From CAWEBF01 sp963807235 (GTDB taxonomy: Bacteria; Acidobacteriota; Vicinamibacteria; Vicinamibacterales; UBA2999), in assembly GCA_963807235.1 (NCBI GenBank), contig CAWEBF010000012.1, positions 124,001 through 188,000 of the forward strand: a stretch of 64,000 nucleotides of DNA. Direction: 5' to 3'. The notes beneath the pieces were generated by a model. It was not told the origin of the DNA. It made no database searches and saw only the letters and a list, made by a program, of their open reading frames with translations. Below are positions 36,578 through 45,326 of the stretch, in pieces. The translations under genes and the position numbers were made by a program. How positions within the stretch are numbered: position 1 is the stretch's first letter; the number at the start of each line of letters is the position of its first letter.

Positions 36578-37372
36578 GTGGCCCTCGAGAAGTACAAACA
36601 GAAGCGCGACTTCAGCAAGTCGCCGGAACCGGCGGGCGACCCCGCGCTGGTCGCCAAGCGGAAGAGCGCGGCCAAGGGCCGCAAGCCGCGCTTCTTCTGC
36701 GTGCAGAAACACCTCGCCAGCCACCTGCACTACGACTTGCGCCTGGAGCACGACGGGGTGCTGCTGTCGTGGGCCGTGCCCAAGGGCCCCGCCATCGATC
36801 CCACCGTCAAGCGGCTGGCGATGCACGTCGAGGATCACCCCGTGGAGTACGGCGAGTTCGAGGGCGTGATTCCGTCGGGATACGGCGCCGGCATCGTGAT
36901 GCTGTGGGACCGCGGCACGTGGACGCCGGAGGTCGACGACGTGGACGCAGCCCTGGCCAAGGGCGACCTGAAGATGACCCTCGACGGCTACAAGTTGAAA
37001 GGGTCCTGGGTGCTGGTTCGCACCCGGGGCTGGGGTAGCAAGGAGGGCAAGGCGGACGACGGCCGCTCCTGGCTGCTCATCAAGCACAAGGACGAATGGG
37101 CGGGTCCAATCGACATCGCCGAGTTCGCGCCGCTGAGCGTGAAGAGCGGCGGCGACTTCGCGGAGATTCTGTCGGCGGACGACCCGGACATCTGGCGCTC
37201 GAACCGGCCCGCCGAGGGCGGCGAGACGGGGAAGATGTTCGACTCGATCATCAAACGCGCCTTGGCAATGCGCGCCGGGAAAGCGGAGAGCGCGCCAAGC
37301 CAAGGCGAAGGCCAAAGGCGAAAGGCTAAAGGCGAAAGGCCGAGCCAAGGGCGCCCAGAGCCGAAAGCCTAG
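36578..37372 (+). CDS. Stand-alone LigD 3'-phosphoesterase (PE) domain protein
   Basis: 264 residues from a GTG six bases after the transporter stop. FCVQKHLASHLHYDLRLEHDGVLLSWAVPKGP contains the active-site histidines and Asp of the LigD PE domain, and HPVEYGEFEGVIPSGYGAGIVMLWDRGTW follows. The PE domain trims 3' phosphates and ribonucleotides before end joining. No Ku, polymerase or ligase domain is adjacent. The last 25 or so codons run through a heptamer array and are probably not structured. Confidence 0.88.
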   Translation: MALEKYKQKRDFSKSPEPAGDPALVAKRKSAAKGRKPRFFCVQKHLASHLHYDLRLEHDGVLLSWAVPKGPAIDPTVKRLAMHVEDHPVEYGEFEGVIPSGYGAGIVMLWDRGTWTPEVDDVDAALAKGDLKMTLDGYKLKGSWVLVRTRGWGSKEGKADDGRSWLLIKHKDEWAGPIDIAEFAPLSVKSGGDFAEILSADDPDIWRSNRPAEGGETGKMFDSIIKRALAMRAGKAESAPSQGEGQRRKAKGERPSQGRPEPKA

Positions 37373-37382
37373 AGCCCAGAGC
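37303..37382. repeat. Heptameric tandem array (GGCGAAA then GAGCC types), partly coding
   Basis: Units AGGCGAA, GGCCAAA, GGCGAAA, GGCTAAA and GGCGAAA, then a second set ending in AAAGCC, AGAGCC. It encodes the tail of the PE protein and spills into the gap before yvcK. Confidence 0.8.
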
Positions 37383-37396
37383 CGCAAACCCCGCGC

Positions 37397-38392
37397 CTAA
37401 GCCCCGAGAACGGGCTCGGGGTCCTGCTGCAACAGCCGCTGACTCAACACCGACCACACGGCGAACGCCAGGCGGCGACGGTCGTGCCGCGCGATTGCCG
37501 ACGCCCAGAACGGGCCCGTCACCACGTCGATGTCGCCGTCGAGCGCACCAACTTCGAGCGGCACCTTCTGCTCTGCGGCGTAGCGCAGCAGGCTCTCGCG
37601 CGACGGGCGTCCCGTGTTGGCGATCACCACGTCGATGGGGCGCTCGATGGCGCGGCTGACCCAGCGGGCCGCGTCGGCCGCGGTGAACCCGGCCATCCCG
37701 CTGCCTTCGGTCAGCAGGTTCGCGATCAGGATCACGGGCCCCTTCACGTCGGCCAGCGCCTCCTTGACGCCGCGCACGAGCAGCGGCGGCATGAGGCTGG
37801 TAAAGAAGCTGCCGGGACCGATGATTACGGCATCGAAACCCCGAATGGCGCTTGCGACGTCGGGATGGATGCCCACGGCCGGCTCCAGCCAGAGGCGCCG
37901 GATCTGCTGACCCCTGGTCTGGCCGAGATCGACTTCGAATTCCCCGCGTGTGTGCGACCCGTCGCCGTACTCGACGCAGAGCGACGCAGGCTCGACGCTC
38001 ACCGGCCACACGCGGCCCTTGCAACCCAGCAGGCCTCGCAGGCCGTCCACCGCCGACAGGAAGTTGCCGCTGTACTGCTCCATCATCGAGAGCAGCAGGT
38101 TGCCTCCGGTATGCCCTGCCAGCTTCGCATTGGTCTCGAGCGTCGGCAGGCGCGACAGGAGAACGCGTCTCGCTTCGCCCTCGTTGCGGGCGAGTGCCAG
38201 CGCGCACTTCAGCACGTCCCCCGGCGGCAGGACGCCCAGTTCGTCGCGCAGCTGACCCGAGCTGCCGCCGCTGTCGAACATCGTGACGACGGCGTTCAGG
38301 TGCAGCCAGGGATTGGACTTCAAGCCGCCGAGCAGGCTCGGCAGCCCCGTGCCGCCCCCGAAACACCCGACGTTCAGCTCCCGCAACTGCAT
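37397..38392 (-). CDS. YvcK-type UDP-GlcNAc-binding protein (gluconeogenesis factor)
   Basis: 331 residues from the ATG at 38390-38392. GCFGGGTGLPSLLGGLK, AVVTMFDSGGSSGQLRDELGVLPPGDV and HTGGNLLLSMME are the CofD/YvcK signatures. IIGPGSFFTSLMPPLLV and NLLTEGSGMAGFTAADA follow. YvcK proteins bind UDP-GlcNAc and steer carbon to the cell wall during gluconeogenic growth. It stands alone, without the whiA or rapZ neighbours seen elsewhere. Confidence 0.9.
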   Translation of the reverse strand: MQLRELNVGCFGGGTGLPSLLGGLKSNPWLHLNAVVTMFDSGGSSGQLRDELGVLPPGDVLKCALALARNEGEARRVLLSRLPTLETNAKLAGHTGGNLLLSMMEQYSGNFLSAVDGLRGLLGCKGRVWPVSVEPASLCVEYGDGSHTRGEFEVDLGQTRGQQIRRLWLEPAVGIHPDVASAIRGFDAVIIGPGSFFTSLMPPLLVRGVKEALADVKGPVILIANLLTEGSGMAGFTAADAARWVSRAIERPIDVVIANTGRPSRESLLRYAAEQKVPLEVGALDGDIDVVTGPFWASAIARHDRRRLAFAVWSVLSQRLLQQDPEPVLGA

Positions 38393-38530
38393 CTGGCCAT
38401 TGTATCGGCACGTCGAGCTTCCCTTCTGCAACCCCTCAGGTATATCCCGGCGCGCGAAGCTGCGCCAAGAAGATAGGACTAACCAGTCAGGGCTCCGACA
38501 GCTGAGGAGCGGAGTCCCTGGCTGGTTAGA

Positions 38531-39247
38531 ATGTTGTACATGTCTACAGCGTCGCGGGGCGCGGCGGCCGAGTTGGCCGACGACCTCAAACCGGTGTTTG
38601 GATCGCGGTTGTCGTCGATCGTCGTCTACGGGCCGCACGCGGAGGGGCCGGCGGAGGGTCCGGTCACCGCGCTCGTTCTCGTGTCGTCGCTGACCATCGA
38701 GGACCTGAATGCCTGCGCGGCACTGGCAAGCCGGTGGGAGCGGGCGGGGGTGGCCACGCCGCTCATCTTGCCGGCCGACGAGTTCCACCGGTCGCTCGAC
38801 GTGTTCCCGCTCGAGTACGGGGAAATCGTACGGGCACACGCCCACGTCTACGGCCCTGATCCCTTCGACGGCGTGGTGATCCACGAGGCCGACCTGCGCC
38901 GTGCCTGCGAGATGCAGATCAAGAGCCATCTCCTGCACCTGCGCGAGGGGTACATCGAAGCTGGCGGTCACACCCGCGCCGTGGCAGAGCTGGTACGCTC
39001 GGCCGCGCCCGCCTTCGCGGCGCTGCTGCGGAACGTCGCGAGGCTGCACGGCGTCTCATCCACTGAGAGGATGGACCTGACACGGCGCGGCGCCCAAGCC
39101 GCCGGCGTCCACGAGACGGTAGTGGAAGCCGTACTGGCGCTCGAGCACCGGCCGACCGCTGGTGTCGTGGACGCGGCCCGGCTCTTCCCAAGCTACCTCG
39201 CCGCCCTCGAACAACTGGCAGGATCGATTGATCGGTGGCGCGCCTGA
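38531..39247 (+). CDS. Nucleotidyltransferase-like protein of unknown function
   Basis: 238 residues (an ATG three codons later, at 38540, is an alternative start). FGSRLSSIVVYGPHAEGP resembles the GS-containing strand-turn of nucleotidyltransferase folds but lacks the usual DxD pair. PLEYGEIVRAHAHVYGPDPFDGVVIHEADLRRACEMQIKSHLLHLREGYIEA is a helical segment seen in similar proteins of this lineage. It overlaps the TPM gene by 13 bases, so the two are likely co-expressed. Confidence 0.55.
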   Translation: MLYMSTASRGAAAELADDLKPVFGSRLSSIVVYGPHAEGPAEGPVTALVLVSSLTIEDLNACAALASRWERAGVATPLILPADEFHRSLDVFPLEYGEIVRAHAHVYGPDPFDGVVIHEADLRRACEMQIKSHLLHLREGYIEAGGHTRAVAELVRSAAPAFAALLRNVARLHGVSSTERMDLTRRGAQAAGVHETVVEAVLALEHRPTAGVVDAARLFPSYLAALEQLAGSIDRWRA

Positions 39248-40089
39248 CCCGCCTTCGCCCGCGGTCTCTCGCCCGGGCTTCGGCGAGGCAGGCGCTTCTC
39301 CGGGCGGTCGCGGTCATCGCGCTGACCGCGCTGCCGGCAGTGGCCCAGCAGCTGCCGCCCGAGCTGACGCGCCCGGTCAACGACTTCGCCAACGTCATCG
39401 ACGCCGCCAGCGAGCGCACGTTGGAAGAGATGATCCTGAGCCTCGAGCGCGCCAGCGGCGATGCTGTCGTCGTCGCCACGGTGGACACCGTCAAGCCGGA
39501 CTACGCCGACCTGGAGGAGTACGCCGTCAGGATGTTCGAAAACCACGGGCGCGGGATCGGGCAGAAGGGAAAGGACAACGGGCTGCTGGTGGTCGTGGCC
39601 GTGAAAGATCGGGAAGTGCGGATCGAGGTGGGCTACGAGCTGGAACAGTTCGTGACCGACGGGTTCGCCGGCCAGGTCAGCCGTCTCGACATGGTGCCCT
39701 CTTTCCGGAGGGGCGACTACGGTGAGGGTCTGGTTGCAGGCGTCTCGCGCGTGGTCGATCGAATCGCGGAAGGCCGCGGCGTCCAGCTGTCGGATCGGCC
39801 CGCGCCGCGGATCAACGTGCGCAACACGGGAGGTGGCGGGGGCCTGCTGTTGGCGCTGTTCGTGCTTTTCATCGTGCTGAACGCACTCGGACGGCGCGGC
39901 AAGCGCCGGTCGAGGTACTGGGGCGGCACACCGTGGAGCACGTGGCACAGCGGCGTGGGCCCATTCGGCGGACGCGGCGGCGGCTTCGGCGGGTTTGGCG
40001 GCGGGGGGTTCGGTGGCGGATTCGGTGGCGGGTTCGGCGGTTTCGGCGGCGGCCGCAGCGGCGGTGGTGGCGGCGGAGCCGGCTGGTAG
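39235..40089 (+). CDS. TPM-domain membrane protein (YgcG family)
   Basis: 284 residues from a GTG. After a signal-like segment (about 20-38) comes the TPM domain: PVNDFANVIDAASERTLEEMI, NGLLVVVAVKDREVRIEVGYELEQ, GDYGEGLVAGVSRVVDRI. A single membrane helix (LLLALFVLFIVLNAL) and a Gly/Phe-rich tail follow. These proteins are envelope-associated, and this one is paired with LemA just downstream, as in many bacteria. Confidence 0.88.
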   Translation: MARLTRLRPRSLARASARQALLRAVAVIALTALPAVAQQLPPELTRPVNDFANVIDAASERTLEEMILSLERASGDAVVVATVDTVKPDYADLEEYAVRMFENHGRGIGQKGKDNGLLVVVAVKDREVRIEVGYELEQFVTDGFAGQVSRLDMVPSFRRGDYGEGLVAGVSRVVDRIAEGRGVQLSDRPAPRINVRNTGGGGGLLLALFVLFIVLNALGRRGKRRSRYWGGTPWSTWHSGVGPFGGRGGGFGGFGGGGFGGGFGGGFGGFGGGRSGGGGGGAGW

Positions 40090-40094
40090 GTGAT

Positions 40095-40691
40095 ATGGTG
40101 AAAAGGGGGATGGCGATGAGTAGGATGCGTGCGTTCTTCACGACGATCGTGGTGGCCGTCATTGCCGTGAGCGCCTCGGGGTGCTCCTACAACACGTTCA
40201 TCGGCCAGGACGAAGGCATCAAGACACAGTGGGCGCAGGTGGAGAACCAGCTGCAGCGCCGCAACGATCTCATTCCCAACCTGGTGGAGACGACAAAGGG
40301 GATCGCGCAGCAGGAGCAGGATGTCTTCGGCCGCATCGCCGACTCGCGGGCGAAGATGGCCGGCGCCACGACTCCTGAACAGCGCATCGCCGCGGCCAAC
40401 GAGCAGTCGAGCGCGCTGGCGCGGCTGCTGGTGGTGGTCGAGAACTATCCGCAGCTCAGGTCCAACGAGTCGTTCAACCGCCTGATGGACGAACTGTCCG
40501 GCACGGAGAACCGCATCGCGGTGGAACGGATGCGGTACAACGAGCGCGTGCAGGAGTACAACACGCTGCGGCGGCGCTTCCCGTCCAACGTGACCGCCAG
40601 CATCTTCGGCTTCAAGGAGCATCCGCTCTTCAACGCGCCGACCGCGGCCGAACAAGTCCCGAGGGTGAACTTCGGCAAACCGCCCGCGTGA
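40095..40691 (+). CDS. lemA: LemA family membrane protein
   Basis: 198 residues from the ATG at 40095 (ATG 40116, with AGGGGG upstream, is an alternative). A lipoprotein-like signal ends SASGCSYN. The LemA helical domain is visible as QWAQVENQLQRRNDLIPNLVETTKG and ENYPQLRSNESFNRLMDELSGTENRIAVERMRYNERVQEYN. It follows the TPM gene by six bases. Confidence 0.9.
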   Translation: MVKRGMAMSRMRAFFTTIVVAVIAVSASGCSYNTFIGQDEGIKTQWAQVENQLQRRNDLIPNLVETTKGIAQQEQDVFGRIADSRAKMAGATTPEQRIAAANEQSSALARLLVVVENYPQLRSNESFNRLMDELSGTENRIAVERMRYNERVQEYNTLRRRFPSNVTASIFGFKEHPLFNAPTAAEQVPRVNFGKPPA

Positions 40692-40693
40692 AG

Positions 40694-40766
40694 TAGGCTT
40701 TAGGCTCTCGGCTTTAGGCTTTGGGCCAGGCCAAGAGCCTAGAGCCCAGAGCCAAAAGCCAGAGCC
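40694..40766. repeat. Heptameric tandem arrays in mirrored pair
   Basis: TAGGCTT, TAGGCTC, TCGGCTT and TAGGCTT are followed by an inverted set GAGCCTA, GAGCCCA, GAGCCAA, so the segment can fold back on itself. It separates lemA from the DinB gene. Confidence 0.8.
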
Positions 40767-40792
40767 GAATCATCCATCCCCACGAGGCACCG

Positions 40793-41294
40793 ATGGCTCT
40801 GGTAGATATGCTCCTCCCCGAGTTCGATCACGAAATGGCCACCACGCGCAAGCTGCTCGAGCGCGTGCCCGACGATCGGCTGGCCTGGGCCCCGCACGCC
40901 AAGTCGTTCACGCTGGGCCAGCTGGCCCAGCACGTCGCCACGATCCCGATGTGGGGCACGATGACGCTGACGCTGTCGGAGCTGGATCTTGCCGGCAGGC
41001 TTCCAGCAGTCCGCCGGCCGAGCAGTCGCGCCGAGCTGGTCAAGATGTTCGAAGAGAACGCCGCCAAGGCACGGAAGGAACTGACTGGAAAGACGGACGC
41101 GGAGCTGATGGCGCCCGTGGGCGCTGAAGCGGGGCGCCGACACCATCTTCTCGATGCCCAAGGTCAGCGTGTGGCGCAGCTTCGTGATGAGCCACCTGAT
41201 CCATCACCGCGCGCAGCTGAGCGTGTACCTGCGCATGCAGGACGTGCCGCTGCCCGCCATGTACGGACCAACCGCGGACGAGCAGGCGTTCTGA
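40793..41294 (+). CDS. DinB-family protein; one frameshift
   Basis: About 166 residues. The first part MLLPEFDHEMATTRKLLERVPDD and SFTLGQLAQHVATIPMW gives the first metal histidine. After one extra base near 41130 the frame continues FSMPKVSVWRSFVMSHLIHHRAQLSVYLR with the second and third histidines (HLIHHRAQ). DinB proteins are four-helix metal-binding enzymes, often thiol-dependent; in Firmicutes and relatives some use bacillithiol, which would fit YtxJ in this window. Confidence 0.82.
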
Positions 41295-42775
41295 CCCGAA
41301 CGCTCCTCCAGCAGGCAGGCCTCGCCGCCGCCTTCGTGGTGGTGGCGACGGCCAACGGCGCCGGCTACCGCTATGGCGTCTCCGATCAGGCGTTCTACAT
41401 TCCAGTCGTCGTGCGCGCGCTCGACCCGGGCGCCTATCCGCGCGACGCCGCCCTCATCGATGCCCAGGGCGCGCTGATGCTCTCGGACGAGGCCCTGGCC
41501 GGCGTGGTCCGCGCGACGGGCTGGAGCCTCGATTGGGTGTTCCTCGGTGCGTACCTGCTGGCCACGCTCCTCGTCTGGAGTGGGCTCACGCTCATCGGCG
41601 CGCGCGTGTACCGGCACGCCTGGACCACGACGGCGCTCGTGGCGGCCTTCGCGCTGCGCCACCGGATCACGCGAACCAGCGCCAATTCCCTCGAGCCGTA
41701 CTTCCATCCGCGCATGCTGGCCTTCGGCCTGGGGCTGCTGGCGCTGGCAGCGCTGCTGCGGCGCAGGACCATGCTCTCCGTCGGGCTCGTGGCGGGCGCC
41801 ACGGCCGTGCACGTGACCACGGGACTCTGGTTCGCCCTGCTGATTGGCGTGGCCATCGTGATCCTGGATCGCCGGTGGCGGACCGCCCTCTTGCCACTCA
41901 CGGCCCTCGGGCTGGCCCTGGCGGGGTGGGCGCTGGCCACCGGACTTCTGCGCGGCCGGCTCGGCACCATGGACGCCGTGTGGCTGCAGGCCGTCGCGAG
42001 CAAGGACTCGCTCTTCGCGTCGCAGTGGCCGGCGTCGGCCTGGGCGGCCAATCTCGGACTCGTTGCGGTCCTGTGGCTGGCGCACGCCTACCGCCGCCGC
42101 GCGGGACGTGCGACGCCCGAGGACGCGGCGGTCGTCTGGGGCACCACGGCACTGGCCGCCCTGTTCCTCGTCACGCTGCCCGCTGTCACCGCCGGTGTGG
42201 CGCTCTTCGTCCAGCTGCAGATTCCGCGCGTCTTCTGGCTGGTGGACGTCGTCGCGACAATCTACGCCCTCGGCGCAGTGGCCGAGACGGCCCGGGCCAC
42301 GCCCAAGCGAGCCGCGGTGTTCGCGATGGTGCTGAGCGCAGTGGCGATCGGACGCGGTGCGTTCATCATGCTGGTCGAGCGCCCCGAGCGCGCCCTGTTC
42401 GCCGTGCACCTCCCCGACGACGCCTGGCACGACGCCTCCACGTGGCTGTCGCGGCAGGGCCGCGACACGCATGTGCTCGCCGATCCAGGCCACGGCTGGA
42501 AGTTCGGGACCAGCATGCGCGTGGCTGGTGAGCTGGACGTATTCCTCGAAGAGGTCAAGGACTCGGCGCTGGCGATCTATTCGCGCGACGTGGCCGCACG
42601 CGTCGTGGAGCGGACGTCCGCCGTCGGCGACTTCGCCGCGTTGACCGCCGAGCGCGCCCGCGAGCTGGCGGTGCGCTACGATCTGGATTACCTGGTGACC
42701 GTGGGCGTGATGCCGCTGCCCGAGGTCTATCGCAACGAGCAGTTCCGGGTGTATTCGCTGTCGGGCGCGCCTTGA
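41291..42775 (+). CDS. Polytopic membrane protein of unknown function
   Basis: About 495 residues, with some ten hydrophobic helices followed by a soluble C-terminal domain (DDAWHDASTWLSRQGRDTHVLADPGHGWKFGTSMRV). The layout, membrane core plus a periplasmic end, resembles glycosyltransferase-C-like proteins, but the motif evidence is weak. The start is unclear: the frame opens inside the DinB gene, and a CTG at 41291 overlapping the DinB stop is only one possibility. The next gene overlaps its stop (TTGA). Confidence 0.6.
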   Translation: MTRTLLQQAGLAAAFVVVATANGAGYRYGVSDQAFYIPVVVRALDPGAYPRDAALIDAQGALMLSDEALAGVVRATGWSLDWVFLGAYLLATLLVWSGLTLIGARVYRHAWTTTALVAAFALRHRITRTSANSLEPYFHPRMLAFGLGLLALAALLRRRTMLSVGLVAGATAVHVTTGLWFALLIGVAIVILDRRWRTALLPLTALGLALAGWALATGLLRGRLGTMDAVWLQAVASKDSLFASQWPASAWAANLGLVAVLWLAHAYRRRAGRATPEDAAVVWGTTALAALFLVTLPAVTAGVALFVQLQIPRVFWLVDVVATIYALGAVAETARATPKRAAVFAMVLSAVAIGRGAFIMLVERPERALFAVHLPDDAWHDASTWLSRQGRDTHVLADPGHGWKFGTSMRVAGELDVFLEEVKDSALAIYSRDVAARVVERTSAVGDFAALTAERARELAVRYDLDYLVTVGVMPLPEVYRNEQFRVYSLSGAP

Positions 42776-43773
42776 GTTACGTTCCGTCACCCTTTTCACC
42801 ACGCTTTACCGGCGGGCACTGGCAGACGCTTTATGCGTGGGCGAAACCGCGCGCGTTTCCACGCCTGCCCGTCCCCGAGGAGCGGTTCTTCGATCCCACG
42901 CCCGACGCACGCGTGCTGGCGCACTGCCACTGGCACGACGATCGGCGCGCCCACCCCACACTGCTCCTGCTGCACGGCCTCGAGGGGTCCAGTACCGTGC
43001 ACTACATGCGTGGGATGGCCGACAAGGCGTGGACAGCCGGATGGAACGTGGTTCGGCTCAACCAGCGCAATTGTGGAGGCACCGAACATCTCTCCAAGGG
43101 GCTCTACCATTCAGGGCTGACGCACGACCCGCTGTTCGTGCTGCGCGAGCTCATGGACGCGGACGCATTGCCCTCGGTAGCCGTGGCCGGCTACTCGCTC
43201 GGCGGCAACCTCGCGCTTCGCCTCGCCGGTGAACTGGGTCAGGAAGCGCCGCGCCAGCTGCGAGCGATCTGCGCCGTCTCCCCCACCATGGATCTGTCGG
43301 TCTGCGTCACGGCCCTGGAGCGGCGGTCGAACTATCCCTACCAGTGGAACTTCGTGCGCAATCTGAAGGGGCGGATGCGTCGCAAAGCCGCGGCCTTTCC
43401 TTCGGATTTCTCCGTGGAGCCGCTGCGGCGCGTCTGGACGATCCGGCAGTTCGACGAGGCATACACCGCGCCCCACCACGGCTTTCGTGACGCCACGGAC
43501 TACTACCATCGCGCCAGCGCGGTGAGGGTCCTGGATCGGATCGCGGTGCCCACGCTGATCCTGACCGCCGCGAACGACCCCTTCGTGCCGCCCGGCCCGT
43601 TCACGGAGGGCGTCGTCCGCGAGAACCCGCACATCACGACGATTGTGACGCCCGAGGGCGGACACTGCGCGTTTCTGGAGCACGCGTCCGGATCGGACGC
43701 GGACCGCTACGACGGGTATTGGGCCGAGCGCGAAGTGATCAGGTTTGTGGACGCACACCGAGGTGCGTCATGA
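42772..43773 (+). CDS. YheT-family alpha/beta hydrolase
   Basis: 333 residues from a TTG. PTLLLLHGLEGSSTVHYMRGMADK is the oxyanion strand. VAVAGYSLGGNLALRLAGELG carries the nucleophile serine, ILTAANDPFVPP the acid, and PEGGHCAFLE the histidine. NPLG-type esterase of the YheT group. It overlaps the previous gene, and its end overlaps the convergent DUF72 gene by 35 bases. Confidence 0.87.
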   Translation: MSYVPSPFSPRFTGGHWQTLYAWAKPRAFPRLPVPEERFFDPTPDARVLAHCHWHDDRRAHPTLLLLHGLEGSSTVHYMRGMADKAWTAGWNVVRLNQRNCGGTEHLSKGLYHSGLTHDPLFVLRELMDADALPSVAVAGYSLGGNLALRLAGELGQEAPRQLRAICAVSPTMDLSVCVTALERRSNYPYQWNFVRNLKGRMRRKAAAFPSDFSVEPLRRVWTIRQFDEAYTAPHHGFRDATDYYHRASAVRVLDRIAVPTLILTAANDPFVPPGPFTEGVVRENPHITTIVTPEGGHCAFLEHASGSDADRYDGYWAEREVIRFVDAHRGAS

Positions 43774-44452
43774 GCGCCTGGCCGAACTCGGGGCCCTTCC
43801 CCGACTCCTCGTGCTTGAAGTACACGAAGACATCGTCCCGTCCCTCCCCGCACCTGGACACGACACCGGCCCACCGCTCGATGTCGGGCGGCGTGTAGCC
43901 TTCGTCTCGAAGCCGGAAATACGCGTAGGACGCCGTCATCTCGACCGGCGTCGAGAGCTTCTCGCTGTCGGCGATGCACAGCGCCAGGTCGCGCGCGCGC
44001 AGGCGATCGAACACGTCGGCGCTGAACCAGGACGCGTGGCGAAACTCGAAGGCAGCGCGCACGCGCGGCGGAAACGTGTCGAGAAACGCGTCGAACAAGG
44101 CGAGATCGACCTTCAGGTTCGGTGGCAGCTGGAACAGCAGCACGCCGAGCTTGGGCCCGAGCACCGCGGCCGTTTCCAGGAACTGCCGCACCTTGTCACC
44201 ACAGTCGCGCAGCCGCGCGTCGTGGGTGATCCGCTTCGGCGCCTTGAGCGTCAGCTTGAACGGATCGGGCGTGGCCCGGCTCCACCCGTCCAGAATCTTT
44301 TCAGTGGGCGCCCGGTAGAACGTGTAATTGATCTCGACGGTCGGAAAGCGCGCGGCGTAATACGGCAGCATCTTTGCCGCGGGCAGATCGGCGGGATAGA
44401 ACGTACCCTTCCATTCGGGGTAGTTGTAGCCCGACGTGCCGACCCAAATCAT
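43739..44452 (-). CDS. DUF72 (YecE-like) protein
   Basis: 237 residues. IWVGTSGYNYPEWKGTFYPADLPAAKMLPYYAARFPTVEIN is the DUF72 start, with KLTLKAPKRITHDARL and FEFRHASWFSADVFDRL following a TIM-barrel pattern. Function unknown. Only 18 bases separate its start from that of the divergent SCO1 gene, so their promoters must overlap. Confidence 0.87.
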   Translation of the reverse strand: MIWVGTSGYNYPEWKGTFYPADLPAAKMLPYYAARFPTVEINYTFYRAPTEKILDGWSRATPDPFKLTLKAPKRITHDARLRDCGDKVRQFLETAAVLGPKLGVLLFQLPPNLKVDLALFDAFLDTFPPRVRAAFEFRHASWFSADVFDRLRARDLALCIADSEKLSTPVEMTASYAYFRLRDEGYTPPDIERWAGVVSRCGEGRDDVFVYFKHEESGKGPEFGQALMTHLGVRPQT

Positions 44453-44470
44453 CTGCTAGAGTTAAACATA

Positions 44471-45322
44471 ATGAGGCGCGTGGGGGCGATCCTGCTCGTG
44501 CTGGGCGCGATCGGGGCATGCCGGCAGGCGCCGCCGGTCCGGCAGTTCGCGCTCGTCGGCCAGGTGGTGGCCGTCACGCCCGAGCGGAACGAGATCACCA
44601 TCAAGCACGAAGACATCCCGAACTTCATGCCGGGCATGACGATGCCCTTCAAGGTTCGGGACGCGGCGGTCATCCGCGATCGCGTGCCGGGTGACCTCGT
44701 CACCGCCACGCTGGTCGTGGGAGAAGTCGAAGCCTACCTGTCGACGCTCAACAAGACCGGCTTCGCCGAAGTGACCGAACCGCCGCCCGCGCCGGTAGCG
44801 GAGGGCGTGAAGCCGGGGGACACGGTGGCCGACGCGGCGTTCCTGGATCAGGACGGCACCGCGCGGCGTCTGGCGGACTGGCGTGGCCACCGGGTGGCGT
44901 TGACCTTTAGCTACACGCGCTGTCCCCTGCCCGAGTTCTGTCCGCTGATGGATCGCCACTTCGTCGCGGTGCAGCGCGCGATGGCCCAGGCGGCGTCGTT
45001 CGCCGACGTCCGGCTGCTGACGATCACCATGGACCCTGCTTTCGACACACCGGCCGTGCTGAAGGCCCACGCCTCCCGGCTCAAGGCCGATCCGGCCGTC
45101 TGGTCGTTCCTGACGCCGCGCGAGGACGGCGCGGCCGCGTTCTTCGAGCAGTTCGGCCTCCTGGTCGAACGCGACGGCAGCGGCGGCGCCGACATCACGC
45201 ACAACCTCCGGACCGTGGTCCTCGATGCCAACGGCCGCGTGGCCGCCATCCGCACGGGCAACGACTGGACGCCCGCACAGCTCATTGCCGACATCCGCGC
45301 GACGCCCGCTCCCGAAAGCTGA
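44471..45322 (+). CDS. CusF-like copper-binding domain fused to SCO1/SenC
   Basis: 283 residues; a lipoprotein signal ends LGAIGACRQ. Residues about 27-95 are a CusF-like copper-binding module (VTPERNEITIKHEDIPNFMPGMTMPFKV, with the His/Met ligands). Residues about 110-280 are SCO1: SYTRCPLPEFCPLM with the CxxxxC copper pair and ITHNLRTVVLD with the conserved histidine. Such proteins deliver copper to cytochrome c oxidase. The fusion would let one lipoprotein both capture and insert copper. Confidence 0.87.
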   Translation: MRRVGAILLVLGAIGACRQAPPVRQFALVGQVVAVTPERNEITIKHEDIPNFMPGMTMPFKVRDAAVIRDRVPGDLVTATLVVGEVEAYLSTLNKTGFAEVTEPPPAPVAEGVKPGDTVADAAFLDQDGTARRLADWRGHRVALTFSYTRCPLPEFCPLMDRHFVAVQRAMAQAASFADVRLLTITMDPAFDTPAVLKAHASRLKADPAVWSFLTPREDGAAAFFEQFGLLVERDGSGGADITHNLRTVVLDANGRVAAIRTGNDWTPAQLIADIRATPAPES

Positions 45323-45326
45323 TCGC

